From Stella humosa (GTDB lineage Bacteria; Pseudomonadota; Alphaproteobacteria; ATCC43930; Allostellaceae): DNA of 64,000 bases. Shown here one piece after another: positions 32,294-39,743 of this stretch. A program made the translations under genes and the position numbers. Below the pieces are notes generated by a model that was given only the letters and a program-made list of their open reading frames with translations, searched no databases and had not been told where the DNA came from. The DNA lies in contig NZ_AP019700.1 of the NCBI RefSeq assembly GCF_006738645.1, positions 942,001-1,006,000 of the forward strand. The letters run 5' to 3'. How positions within the stretch are numbered: position 1 is the first letter of the stretch; every line of letters starts with the position of its first letter.

Positions 32294-32340
32294 TCGCCGG
32301 GGCCGGGCCCTCCCCCGCGCCCCCTCCGGGCCGTAGGCCG

Positions 32341-32498
32341 CTCCCGTTTCCTCCCGTTCCTCCCGCGCCACTCCCCAACCAAGTCATTGATATTGCGACG
32401 AGGCGGGAGGAACGGGAGCAAGGGCGGAACCTCCCTACACATGAGGGGGGAGGGCGCGCGTAGCCCCTTCATCTGTCTTTCTTACTCCCGTTCCTCCC
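32341..32498. repeat. Repeated CTCCCGTTCCTCCC element downstream of the helicase gene
   Basis: In the 221-base gap after the helicase gene the element CTCCCGTTCCTCCC occurs at 32351-32364 and 32485-32498, as its complement GGGAGGAACGGGAG at 32405-32418, and once with an extra T overlapping the first copy (32341-32355). The second and third copies can pair as a long-loop hairpin. A short AT-rich stretch lies between (about 32380-32395). Repeats beside primase/helicase genes are typical of phage replication origins; a regulatory hairpin ahead of the next gene is the alternative. Confidence 0.6.
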
Positions 32499-32514
32499 AA
32501 AAAGGAGAAAAGCA

Positions 32515-33114
32515 GTGCAAGTTGAAAGGGTTAGGGCACGGGAGGAAGCGAAAGCGGTTCGTCCCGTTGGTCCCGTTGGTCCCGCGGCCGGTGTCCGGCG
32601 GGTGGGCGACGTCGAGGCGGTGCTGGCCTGGGCCTACCAGGAACAGCGGGTGACGTGGGTCGAGGCGCGGGCAGGCGGCGTCGGCGGCGGCGGCGACCCG
32701 TACTCGGCCTGCCGGGTCGATGGCGGCGGGCGGGCGTCCTGCCAACTGCACCCGGACGCCGAGGCGATCCACGATGCCGTGCTGCGGCTGCCGGACTGGC
32801 GGATGCGACTGGTAATCGCCCATTCCAAGGCCGGCACCCGGCCGCAGGTCTATGCCGGCAACCGCCCGCGGTGCGAGCCGGTGATCGTCGGCCAGTTCCG
32901 CGACGGGCGGCCGAGGATTGAGATCGAGTACGACAAGCGGCGCCATCCCATCTGGTGCGCCGTGCGCTACCGCGGCTTCGACGAGGACTATGCCGGCGAC
33001 CGCCGCGACTACCGCGAATGGCGCCTCGGCCTGATGGAGTTGCTGCCGGCGCTGGCCCGGCTCGCCACCTGGCGCGTCACCGGGCCAGCGGCGCCGGAAC
33101 GCCCGTGGGGCTAA
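32515..33114 (+). CDS. Phage hypothetical protein downstream of the origin-like repeats
   Basis: 199 residues from GTG, preceded by AAAGGAG at a spacing of about eight. The start encodes repeated VGPVGP from a CCCGTTGGT DNA repeat. The core (VLRLPDWRMRLVIAHSKAGTRPQVY, given as one stretch to the Tyr) and RPRIEIEYDKRRHPIWCAVRYRG suggest an alpha/beta domain. Comparable genes lie between helicase and terminase in related prophages; the role is unknown. Confidence 0.6.
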   Translation: MQVERVRAREEAKAVRPVGPVGPAAGVRRVGDVEAVLAWAYQEQRVTWVEARAGGVGGGGDPYSACRVDGGGRASCQLHPDAEAIHDAVLRLPDWRMRLVIAHSKAGTRPQVYAGNRPRCEPVIVGQFRDGRPRIEIEYDKRRHPIWCAVRYRGFDEDYAGDRRDYREWRLGLMELLPALARLATWRVTGPAAPERPWG

Positions 33115-33365
33115 GTCACGAATGCGCTTGACTTTGCGAAGTCAAGCCGCGAAGGTGGGTAAGATTTCGCGCTACCTGCGGCCGGGGACCACCATCCCCG
33201 GCCGCACGCGCGTCCGGCCCACCCATCGCCGGCCCCGGCCGACCGATGCCGCCACCCCCCATCCGGGTCCTTTCCGCGCCCCGCGCAACACGGGTGCCGG
33301 AGCCGCGGGTTTGCGCCAGTGTCGGGCTGAATAGTTGGGTTAAGCCGGGGTTAGGAGGTTAAGCG
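33115..33365. other. Non-coding gap before terminase with two hairpins and GGTTAA repeats
   Basis: GCTTGACTT-TGCG-AAGTCAAGC (33126-33147) is a 9-bp stem with a four-base loop. GCGGCCGGGGA and TCCCCGGCCGC (33178-33188, 33195-33205) make an 11-bp stem with a six-base loop. Next to the small-terminase start, GGTTAA or GGTTAG occurs at 33338, 33349, 33357 and 33371. A cos or pac region with terminase-binding repeats is expected at this place in lambdoid phages. No open gene is seen. Confidence 0.5.
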
Positions 33366-33980
33366 ATGCAGGTTAACCCCGCCGCGGCAGCGATGCCCCA
33401 GCCGGGGCCGCCGCGCATCGTCTCCAAGGCCGAGTACGCCCGCCACCGCGGCTGCTCGGCGCCCTACATCTCGAAGCTGATCCGCGACGAGAAGCTGACC
33501 CGTCCCGCACTCCTGCCCGACGGCCGCATCGACCGCGTGGTCGCCGACGCGCAGCTCCAGGCCCGGCGCGAGCGGGCGACCGACGAAGACCCGCTGCTCC
33601 AGCCGCCGCCCGCCGCCGTCCCGGCCGAGGATGCCGAGGCCGAGGGCGACGAAAGCCTTGTCGCCCTGCGCAAGGAAGTGGCCCGCGAACAGCGCCGCAA
33701 GCTCAAGCGCGAGAACGACGAGGCCGAGGGCCGCCTGGTCGACGCCGCCGCCGTCCGCCACCGCGAGGAAACCGCCGCCCGCATGACCCGGGACGCGCTC
33801 CGCCGCCTGCCGGCAAAGGTTTCCGGCCGCTTGGCGGTCGAGACGAACGAGACCGAGATCCGCGCCATCCTGCTGGTGGCGATCGACGAGCTGCTGGCGG
33901 ACGCCGCCGACGCCCACGCCCACGAGGCCGCGGCGAACGACGAGGACGACGGGGGAGGGGACGATGCTGGCATCCGCTAA
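33366..33980 (+). CDS. Terminase small subunit (Nu1-like)
   Basis: 204 residues with TAGGAGGTTAAGCG before the ATG. The N-terminal winged HTH (IVSKAEYARHRGCSAPYISKLI) is the DNA-binding part. A charged coiled coil (LRKEVAREQRRKLKRENDEAEG) and a C-terminal helical part for contact with the large subunit follow. It overlaps the large subunit by 17 bases. It recognises the packaging site on phage DNA. Confidence 0.82.
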   Translation: MQVNPAAAAMPQPGPPRIVSKAEYARHRGCSAPYISKLIRDEKLTRPALLPDGRIDRVVADAQLQARRERATDEDPLLQPPPAAVPAEDAEAEGDESLVALRKEVAREQRRKLKRENDEAEGRLVDAAAVRHREETAARMTRDALRRLPAKVSGRLAVETNETEIRAILLVAIDELLADAADAHAHEAAANDEDDGGGDDAGIR

Positions 33981-35946
33981 GTCCACCGTCCACGTCGCCT
34001 GGTCGCGCGGCCTGCGCCCGGACCCGATCGTCACCGTCGCCGAATGGGCCGAGCAGCACCGCCGCATTCCGGAGGAGACCTCGCCCATCCCCGGCCGCTG
34101 GCGCAACGCGACGACGCCCTACCTGGTCGAGCCGATGCGCCTGGCCTCGCCCAGCCACCCGGCCCGCCGCGTCACCCTGATCAAGTCCGCCCAGATCGGC
34201 GGTAGCGAGCTCATCACCAACTTCCTCGGCACCGTCATCGACACCGCCCCCGGCCCGACGCTGGTGGTGCATCCCACGGTCGAGGCCGGCAAGGACTGGA
34301 CGGCCGAGAAGTTCGACGCCGCCATCCAGGCGACCCGCCGCCTGCGCGATCGCGTCGCCGACGGCAACAGCCGCGACAGCCGCGGCTCGACCATGAAGCG
34401 CAAGCGCTTCCCCGGCGGCTTCATCATCGTGACCGGGGCGAACAGCACACGGGCGCTCCGCCAGCGCTCCATCCGCTACGTCGTGAAGGACGATTGGTCG
34501 GACTGGCCGCAGGATGTCGACGGCCAGGGCGACCCGGACAAGATGGCCGACGCCCGCCAGATCGCCTACGAGGACACCGGCACGGCCAAGTCCGTGCAGG
34601 TCTCGACGCCCACCGTGAAGGGCGCCTGCCGCGTCACCAAGGCGTGGGAGGCCTCCGACCAGCGTCGCTACCTGGTGCCCTGCCCGCACTGCGGCTGGCG
34701 CCAGCACCTGCGCTTCCGCCCCGACACCGAGGGCCGCGGCGGCCTGCGCTTCGACCCCACGCCCCCCTTCCAGGCCCGCTACGCCTGCGAGGATTGCGGC
34801 TCGCTCATCGACCACCACGAGAAGCGCCAGATGCTGGCGAAGGGCGCCTGGCTCGCCACCAGCCCCGGCCCCGGCCGCCAGCCCGGCTTCGCCCTGAACG
34901 CCCTCTATTCGCCCTTCGTGTCGTGGGACAAGGTCGCCGAGGAGTTCGTGGCCGCCCGCGACGATCCCCACCTGCTGAAGACGTTCGTCAACTTGTGGCT
35001 GGGCGAAGCCTGGGAAGAAAAGGGCGACGCGCCGGAGTGGGAGGGGCTGAAGAAGCGGGCCGAGGACTACCCGATCGGCATCCTGCCGGTGGGCGCCGCC
35101 CTCGTCACCATCGGCATCGACGTGCAGAAGCGCGGCCTTTACTTCGAGGTGGTGGCCTGGGGGCCGGGCAAGACGAGCTGGTCGATCGACTTCGGCTACA
35201 TCGAGGGCGACACCGACGAGGACCCCTCGACGGGCGCCGTCTGGGCAGCACTGGACGAGGTCTACCAGCGCACCTGGCCGACCGCCGGCGGCAACCGCAT
35301 CGGCTGCGACATGCTGGCGATCGATGCCGGCTACGCCACCCAGCAGGTCTATTCCTGGGCCCGCGCCCGGCCGCGGGTCATGGCGGTGAAGGGCACCGAC
35401 GGCTGGGACCGCGCCGTGCTCGGCCAAGCGACGCCGCAGATGGTGAACTACCGCGGCAAGAAGATCGCCAAGGGCGTCCTGCTGTGGCCCGTCTACACCT
35501 GGAACCTGAAGTCCGAATTCTACGCCCAGCTCCGCAAGCCCGGCCCGGCACCGGGTGCCGAGGAATGGCCGGCCGGCTACTGCCACTATTCGACCCTGCA
35601 CCCGGACGGCTTCTTCCAGCAGCAGACCGCCGAAAGCCTGATCGAGCGCGAGGTGAAGGGCCGCCTGAAGCAGGAATGGAAGGTCTCAGGCGACAACCAC
35701 TATCTCGACGCCCGCATCTACGCCATGGCCGCCTTCCACCGCGCGGCCCGCCGCCTCGGCGTCCTCTACAACGACCTGGCGGTGTGGGCCGCCCTGATCG
35801 AAATGCGCGGCAGCGTCCGCCCGCCCCAGGCCGAACTGCCGCTCGACGGTGCCGCCCCGGCCGGCGCCCCGCCGCGCGTCTCGGCCCCCGTCCCGGCGCG
35901 GCCGAGCCCGCGCCGCATCATCCAGTCCAGCTACGTCGGAGGGTAG
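33964..35946 (+). CDS. Terminase large subunit (GpA family)
   Basis: 660 residues, lambda GpA type. The N-terminal ATPase has the variant Walker A TLIKSAQIGGSELI and the downstream RYVVKDDWSDWPQDV acidic motif. A zinc-finger-like pair CPHCGWRQH and CEDCGSLID lies near residues 240-285. The nuclease domain follows with GIDVQKRGLYFEVV and LAIDAGYATQQVY. A proline/alanine-rich C-terminus would bind the portal. It packages DNA from concatemers and makes the ends, so the virion DNA probably has cohesive ends. Confidence 0.93.
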   Translation: MLASAKSTVHVAWSRGLRPDPIVTVAEWAEQHRRIPEETSPIPGRWRNATTPYLVEPMRLASPSHPARRVTLIKSAQIGGSELITNFLGTVIDTAPGPTLVVHPTVEAGKDWTAEKFDAAIQATRRLRDRVADGNSRDSRGSTMKRKRFPGGFIIVTGANSTRALRQRSIRYVVKDDWSDWPQDVDGQGDPDKMADARQIAYEDTGTAKSVQVSTPTVKGACRVTKAWEASDQRRYLVPCPHCGWRQHLRFRPDTEGRGGLRFDPTPPFQARYACEDCGSLIDHHEKRQMLAKGAWLATSPGPGRQPGFALNALYSPFVSWDKVAEEFVAARDDPHLLKTFVNLWLGEAWEEKGDAPEWEGLKKRAEDYPIGILPVGAALVTIGIDVQKRGLYFEVVAWGPGKTSWSIDFGYIEGDTDEDPSTGAVWAALDEVYQRTWPTAGGNRIGCDMLAIDAGYATQQVYSWARARPRVMAVKGTDGWDRAVLGQATPQMVNYRGKKIAKGVLLWPVYTWNLKSEFYAQLRKPGPAPGAEEWPAGYCHYSTLHPDGFFQQQTAESLIEREVKGRLKQEWKVSGDNHYLDARIYAMAAFHRAARRLGVLYNDLAVWAALIEMRGSVRPPQAELPLDGAAPAGAPPRVSAPVPARPSPRRIIQSSYVGG

Positions 35947-35951
35947 GGGCC

Positions 35952-36161
35952 ATGGCCTGGACGCAAGCCCAGCTCGACGAGCTGAAAGCCGCCTACGCCT
36001 CCGGCGTCATGCGCATCCGCCATGAGGATCGCTGGGTCGAGTACCGCTCGGGTGCGGAGATGGAGCGGGCGATCGCGCGAATCGAGGCAGAGTTGGCGGG
36101 TGCGTCCGGCACCCTGCGGGTCCGCCAATATCGGCTCTATCAGGACGGGAAGGGACTATAA
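35952..36161 (+). CDS. Head-tail joining protein, gpW family
   Basis: 69 residues, the size of lambda gpW, with LDELKAAYASGVMRIRHEDRWVEYRSGAEMERAI (motif quoted to the Ile), the gpW helix-beta-hairpin-helix pattern. It stabilises packaged heads and lets the tail connector attach. It lies five bases after the large terminase. Its last six bases overlap, tail to tail, the end of the EVE-DUF3883 gene on the other strand. Confidence 0.85.
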   Translation: MAWTQAQLDELKAAYASGVMRIRHEDRWVEYRSGAEMERAIARIEAELAGASGTLRVRQYRLYQDGKGL

Positions 36162-37457
36162 TCCGAATGCATCTGCGTCCGGCGGACCCGGCTGGTGTTC
36201 TGGTCCGGGTATGCAGGTCGGGTCGGCGCGGTAGAGTATCGGGCTTAGGTTCAGCGCGGACTCGAGTGGTCCGCTAAGTTGATACATTCTTGGCGCCTTG
36301 CCGAAGTTGAAGAGGCGGAACAGCCTGTAGGTACCTTCGAGTTCGGCCGCAGTACGAAGCTCGTGGGCTGTCAGGTAAAACGGCGTGTTAATATTCTGTA
36401 GCGTCGTCTTCACCTCGATCCTGAGCGGTTGGCCCTCGTTGCTGAACGAAGATATGTCGTAGCCTGCGCCATCGCCGTCCAGCTCTGACACCCAGCGAAC
36501 GCGTGCGGCAAGGTCTGGTCGTCCGGCTGCCCGCAGGCGCTGTTGCTCGACTTCGAGGATGTATTTTTCACCGGCACGACCCAAAGTCCGGTTCATAGCC
36601 TCGCGCTGGGCGAGCGTCCCTGGTGCAGCAGTTCTGGTGTTTCCGCGAGTGGGGCTACGGGGCGGCAGTTGGGGCGGCGGCACGATCAGTTCGTCGAACG
36701 ACAGCAACTTGGGCTGTGGTACCTCGTCCACGGCGCCAATCGGAGACAATCCGGCGAGCGCCTCCAGGAGCAGGACGGTCAACGACTGCTGGTAGTGCGC
36801 TGATGGTAGATACCCGCGTATCCACGGCAGACCCCGTTCCGAAAGTATTGCTGAGATGTTCTGGTGTTTGCGCTCTATCGCGCCTTCCGGTCGGGCAATC
36901 GTACCAGCGAGTGCAAGGCGATATTCGGTCTTGGAGTAGCTCTCGCCGGCGAGCTCTTTACGCAGCATCTGAAGGTAGCTGTCGATCGCGGCATTCATTT
37001 CGGCTGGCGTCCAATCACCGCTACCGCCAAGGTCGGTAGTCTGTGTCGTGGCCAGCAATGCGTCCAATGCTTCTGCCTGGTCGTCGCTTAGGGTAAAGCC
37101 GCTCGCCTGCGCAGCGATTTGCTCCGGTCGGAGAACGTCGCCGATCTGTTCGCGCGTCAACAGGGTGGTCTGGCAGGGATCGACGAAGCGACTGAAGCGG
37201 ACGTTCACCATCATCGGCCCCGTTCCGGCCGGGAGGGTTGGATCGCGGTAGGGTTCCCCAACCACGGTGCCGACACCGAAAATTCCGTTGTTTCCGCCTT
37301 GCCGCAGCAAAAATGCCCGCTGGCCGTCAAATGCTTGGCGGAACGCTTGGATACGCCACGGCTCAACGAGTTCGCCGGATTTGAAGTCGCGGACCATGCG
37401 CCTGACATCGTCGTAAGGCCAGCCGCGTTGGGTCCAGGTGAGCAGGAGGGCGGTCAT
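36156..37457 (-). CDS. EVE-DUF3883 protein, candidate modification-dependent restriction nuclease
   Basis: 433 residues in three parts. Residues 1-125 look like an EVE/PUA-type domain (TALLLTWTQRGWPYDDVRRM, AFLLRQGGNNGIFGVGTVVG), which reads modified bases. Residues 148-225 (DWTPAEMNAAIDSYLQML, ERKHQNISAILSERGLPWI) are a module also seen in HNH-type restriction proteins. Residues 290-433 are DUF3883, with a PD-(D/E)XK-like core: Asp334 in GAGYDIS, then Glu348-x-Lys350 in LRIEVKTT. GGAG lies six bases before the ATG. It is opposite in strand to the head genes around it and less GC-rich, so it was added as cargo. Action against competing phages with modified DNA is inferred. Confidence 0.75.
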   Translation of the reverse strand: MTALLLTWTQRGWPYDDVRRMVRDFKSGELVEPWRIQAFRQAFDGQRAFLLRQGGNNGIFGVGTVVGEPYRDPTLPAGTGPMMVNVRFSRFVDPCQTTLLTREQIGDVLRPEQIAAQASGFTLSDDQAEALDALLATTQTTDLGGSGDWTPAEMNAAIDSYLQMLRKELAGESYSKTEYRLALAGTIARPEGAIERKHQNISAILSERGLPWIRGYLPSAHYQQSLTVLLLEALAGLSPIGAVDEVPQPKLLSFDELIVPPPQLPPRSPTRGNTRTAAPGTLAQREAMNRTLGRAGEKYILEVEQQRLRAAGRPDLAARVRWVSELDGDGAGYDISSFSNEGQPLRIEVKTTLQNINTPFYLTAHELRTAAELEGTYRLFRLFNFGKAPRMYQLSGPLESALNLSPILYRADPTCIPGPEHQPGPPDADAFGL

Positions 37458-37544
37458 GGAAACTCCGAAAGCCAGCGATCGCCGAAACGGCACCGCGTTG
37501 CCGGCATGGCCACCAATTGAACTGGAAGCAGGGGGGCGAACGCA

Positions 37545-39077
37545 ATGGTAGCAGTTACCGATGCAGCGAAACCCCGCATCCGCGTCGCCGCGGGCGATCT
37601 GTCGGGCGCCTCGGCGCGCCTCGTCGTCCGCAACCAGGCCTACGAGGGCGCCCAGTCGTCGCGCCGTCTGCGCTCCTGGACGGCGACCTCGGCCCACGTC
37701 AACGCCCTGCTGGCCAACGCCGGTCCGACCCTGCGCAACCGCCTGCGCCAGATGGTGCGGTCCAACCCCTACCTGCGCCGCGGCCGCGCCTCCTACCGCT
37801 CGAATCTGATCGGCACCGGCATCATGCCGTCGCCCGGCCTGGCCGACGACCCGAAGCGCCGCGCCCGCCTGCGCCGCGCCTGGTCGCGCTGGATCAGGAA
37901 GGCCGACCATGACGGCCGGATGGATTTCTACGGCATCCAGCGCCTGGTGGTGGGCGCGATCTTCACCGCCGGAGAGTGCTTCGTCCGCCTGGTCTACCTG
38001 TCGGCGGCCGAGGCGCGCCGGTCGGGCATGGAGATCCCGATGCGCCTCCAGGTGCTGCGGGCCGAGATGGTGCCGCTCGACAAGACCGAGGCCCTGGCCA
38101 ACGGCAACTGCATCCGCTGCGGCATCGAGTTCGACCCGGCCGGCCGTCGCGTCGCCTACTGGGTCTACCGGCGTGACCCGACCGACGCCACGCTGCCGGC
38201 CGGCTTCGAGCTGTTCTCGCGTGTCCCGGCCGAGGAGATGATCCACGTCTTCGACGCCGAGGAGCCGGGCCAGATCCGGGGCGAGCCGCCGCCCGTCGCC
38301 GCCATGGTGAAGGCGTTCGTGCTGGACCGCTACGACGATGCCGAGCTCGACCGCAAGGCGACCACGGCGCTCTTCGCCGGCTTCATCACCGAGGCCGACA
38401 CCGGCGACGGCGCCCTGCCGAACGAGGGTGCCGACGAGAACGGCGTGGCCATCGCCGGCATGCAGCCCGGCACCCTGCAGAAGCTGCTGCCGGGCGAGGA
38501 CATCAAGTTCGCCGAGCCGTCCGAGGTCGGCGGCAGCTACGAGGCCTTCCAGTACCGCACCCTGCTGGCGATCGCCGCCGGCCTGGGCCTGCCCTACGCC
38601 GCCGTCACCGGTGACGTCACCAAGGTCAACTATTCGTCCCAGCGCGCCGCCCTGGTCGAGTTCCGGCGGGAGGCCGAGCAGCTCCAGTTCGCGGTCTACG
38701 TCTTCCTGCTGTGTCAGCCGGTGTGGGACGCCTGGCTCGCCCAGGGTGTGCTGTCCGGCGCGCTCGAGTTCACCCAGCGGCAGCTCGCCGACCGCGAGCC
38801 CTGGGAGGTCGAATGGATCCCGCGCAAGTGGGACTGGGTCGACCCGCTGAAGGACCGCCAGGCCGAGAAGCTCGCCGTCGACAACCTCTTCAAGCCCCGC
38901 TCCTTCGTCATCGCCGACGAGGGCTACGACCCGGAAGAGGTCGACCAGCGCATCGCCGAGGACCAGGAGCGCGCCGATCGCCTCGGCCTGCGCGCGGTGC
39001 AGTTGCCCGGTGCCGCCGCCGGTTCGCCGGTCAAGGGCGAGGACGACGACGAAAAGGGTGCGCGGGAGGCGGCCTAG
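37545..39077 (+). CDS. Phage portal protein, lambda gpB family
   Basis: 510 residues, usual for the family: ARLVVRNQAYEGAQSSRRLRSW at the start, NPYLRRGRASYRSNLIGTGI, and the core AGLGLPYAAVTGDVTKVNYSSQRAALVEFRRE (quoted as the family signature in two pieces at the Val-Asn). It forms the dodecameric channel at the head vertex for DNA entry and exit. The acidic C-terminus ends in an ATGA-like overlap, on opposite strands, with the YdjM-like gene. Confidence 0.92.
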   Translation: MVAVTDAAKPRIRVAAGDLSGASARLVVRNQAYEGAQSSRRLRSWTATSAHVNALLANAGPTLRNRLRQMVRSNPYLRRGRASYRSNLIGTGIMPSPGLADDPKRRARLRRAWSRWIRKADHDGRMDFYGIQRLVVGAIFTAGECFVRLVYLSAAEARRSGMEIPMRLQVLRAEMVPLDKTEALANGNCIRCGIEFDPAGRRVAYWVYRRDPTDATLPAGFELFSRVPAEEMIHVFDAEEPGQIRGEPPPVAAMVKAFVLDRYDDAELDRKATTALFAGFITEADTGDGALPNEGADENGVAIAGMQPGTLQKLLPGEDIKFAEPSEVGGSYEAFQYRTLLAIAAGLGLPYAAVTGDVTKVNYSSQRAALVEFRREAEQLQFAVYVFLLCQPVWDAWLAQGVLSGALEFTQRQLADREPWEVEWIPRKWDWVDPLKDRQAEKLAVDNLFKPRSFVIADEGYDPEEVDQRIAEDQERADRLGLRAVQLPGAAAGSPVKGEDDDEKGAREAA

Positions 39078-39640
39078 CGGGCTTCCCGGTCACGCGCTTC
39101 CGCCGTTGCCGATCGACGCTGGCGGGCCATCCACCACTCGAAGGCAAAGGCGAGCACGAAGACGACAAGGAAGGCCAGGAACGCCATCCCTTTGCGCTCG
39201 TGCAGCGTGGCGTAGGCCGCCGCCAGGCCGAAGGATAGGAGCCCGAAGATCCCGGTCGCGTGCCGCAGCTTCAACCCCTGCATGGCGTGCAGCGAACAGA
39301 CCATTGCGACCCCGGAGTTGGCCGCGATCCACATCGGCGACAGCGGGCCGAGCGAAGCCTTGATCGGCCAGGGCAGCCACACCGTGCCGAAGCCCTTGGC
39401 TGGCGACAGGATGTCGGCCGCCAGGTGGATCGAGACGCCGACCAGGAACCCGGCCGCCCCCGCCCGCACCGCCTCGTTGCGCGCCAGGAGGAAGGGCAGG
39501 GGGATCAGCACGCTGTGCGTGACGATCGAGCGATGGTGCAGCCAGGACAGGAACAGGTGGTCGATGTCCGGGAAGCCCAGCCCGAGCGTCGCGAACAGGA
39601 TCATCACGACGATTTCGCGCCAGGTCCTGTCGTCGTCCAT
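39074..39640 (-). CDS. YdjM/DUF457-like membrane-bound metal-dependent hydrolase (cargo)
   Basis: 188 residues with about four hydrophobic segments. The metal-binding pattern of the family is present: FPDIDHLFLSWLHHRSIVTHS, with Asp-x-Asp-His, His-Arg and Thr-His-Ser, then GVSIHLAADILSP. The family includes the LexA-regulated inner-membrane protein YdjM. It is opposite in strand to the head genes, lies exactly between portal and protease, and overlaps the portal stop by four bases. It would act in the inner membrane of the lysogen; lipid or undecaprenyl substrates are a guess. Confidence 0.8.
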   Translation of the reverse strand: MDDDRTWREIVVMILFATLGLGFPDIDHLFLSWLHHRSIVTHSVLIPLPFLLARNEAVRAGAAGFLVGVSIHLAADILSPAKGFGTVWLPWPIKASLGPLSPMWIAANSGVAMVCSLHAMQGLKLRHATGIFGLLSFGLAAAYATLHERKGMAFLAFLVVFVLAFAFEWWMARQRRSATAEARDREAR

Positions 39641-39743
39641 TTCCGCCCCCGCCCGGCTCCATGCCGGCCCGTCCATGTAGGTCCGGGGCGCGACCTTATC
39701 GGGGAAATCCCGAGCCCGAAATAGCCCGTTGAGGGATGCCGAC

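Noticed and set aside
32341-32498. CRISPR array
   Set aside because: The repeated element is 14 bases, overlaps itself, occurs in both orientations and has irregular spacing, unlike direct repeats with unique spacers. No cas genes are near.
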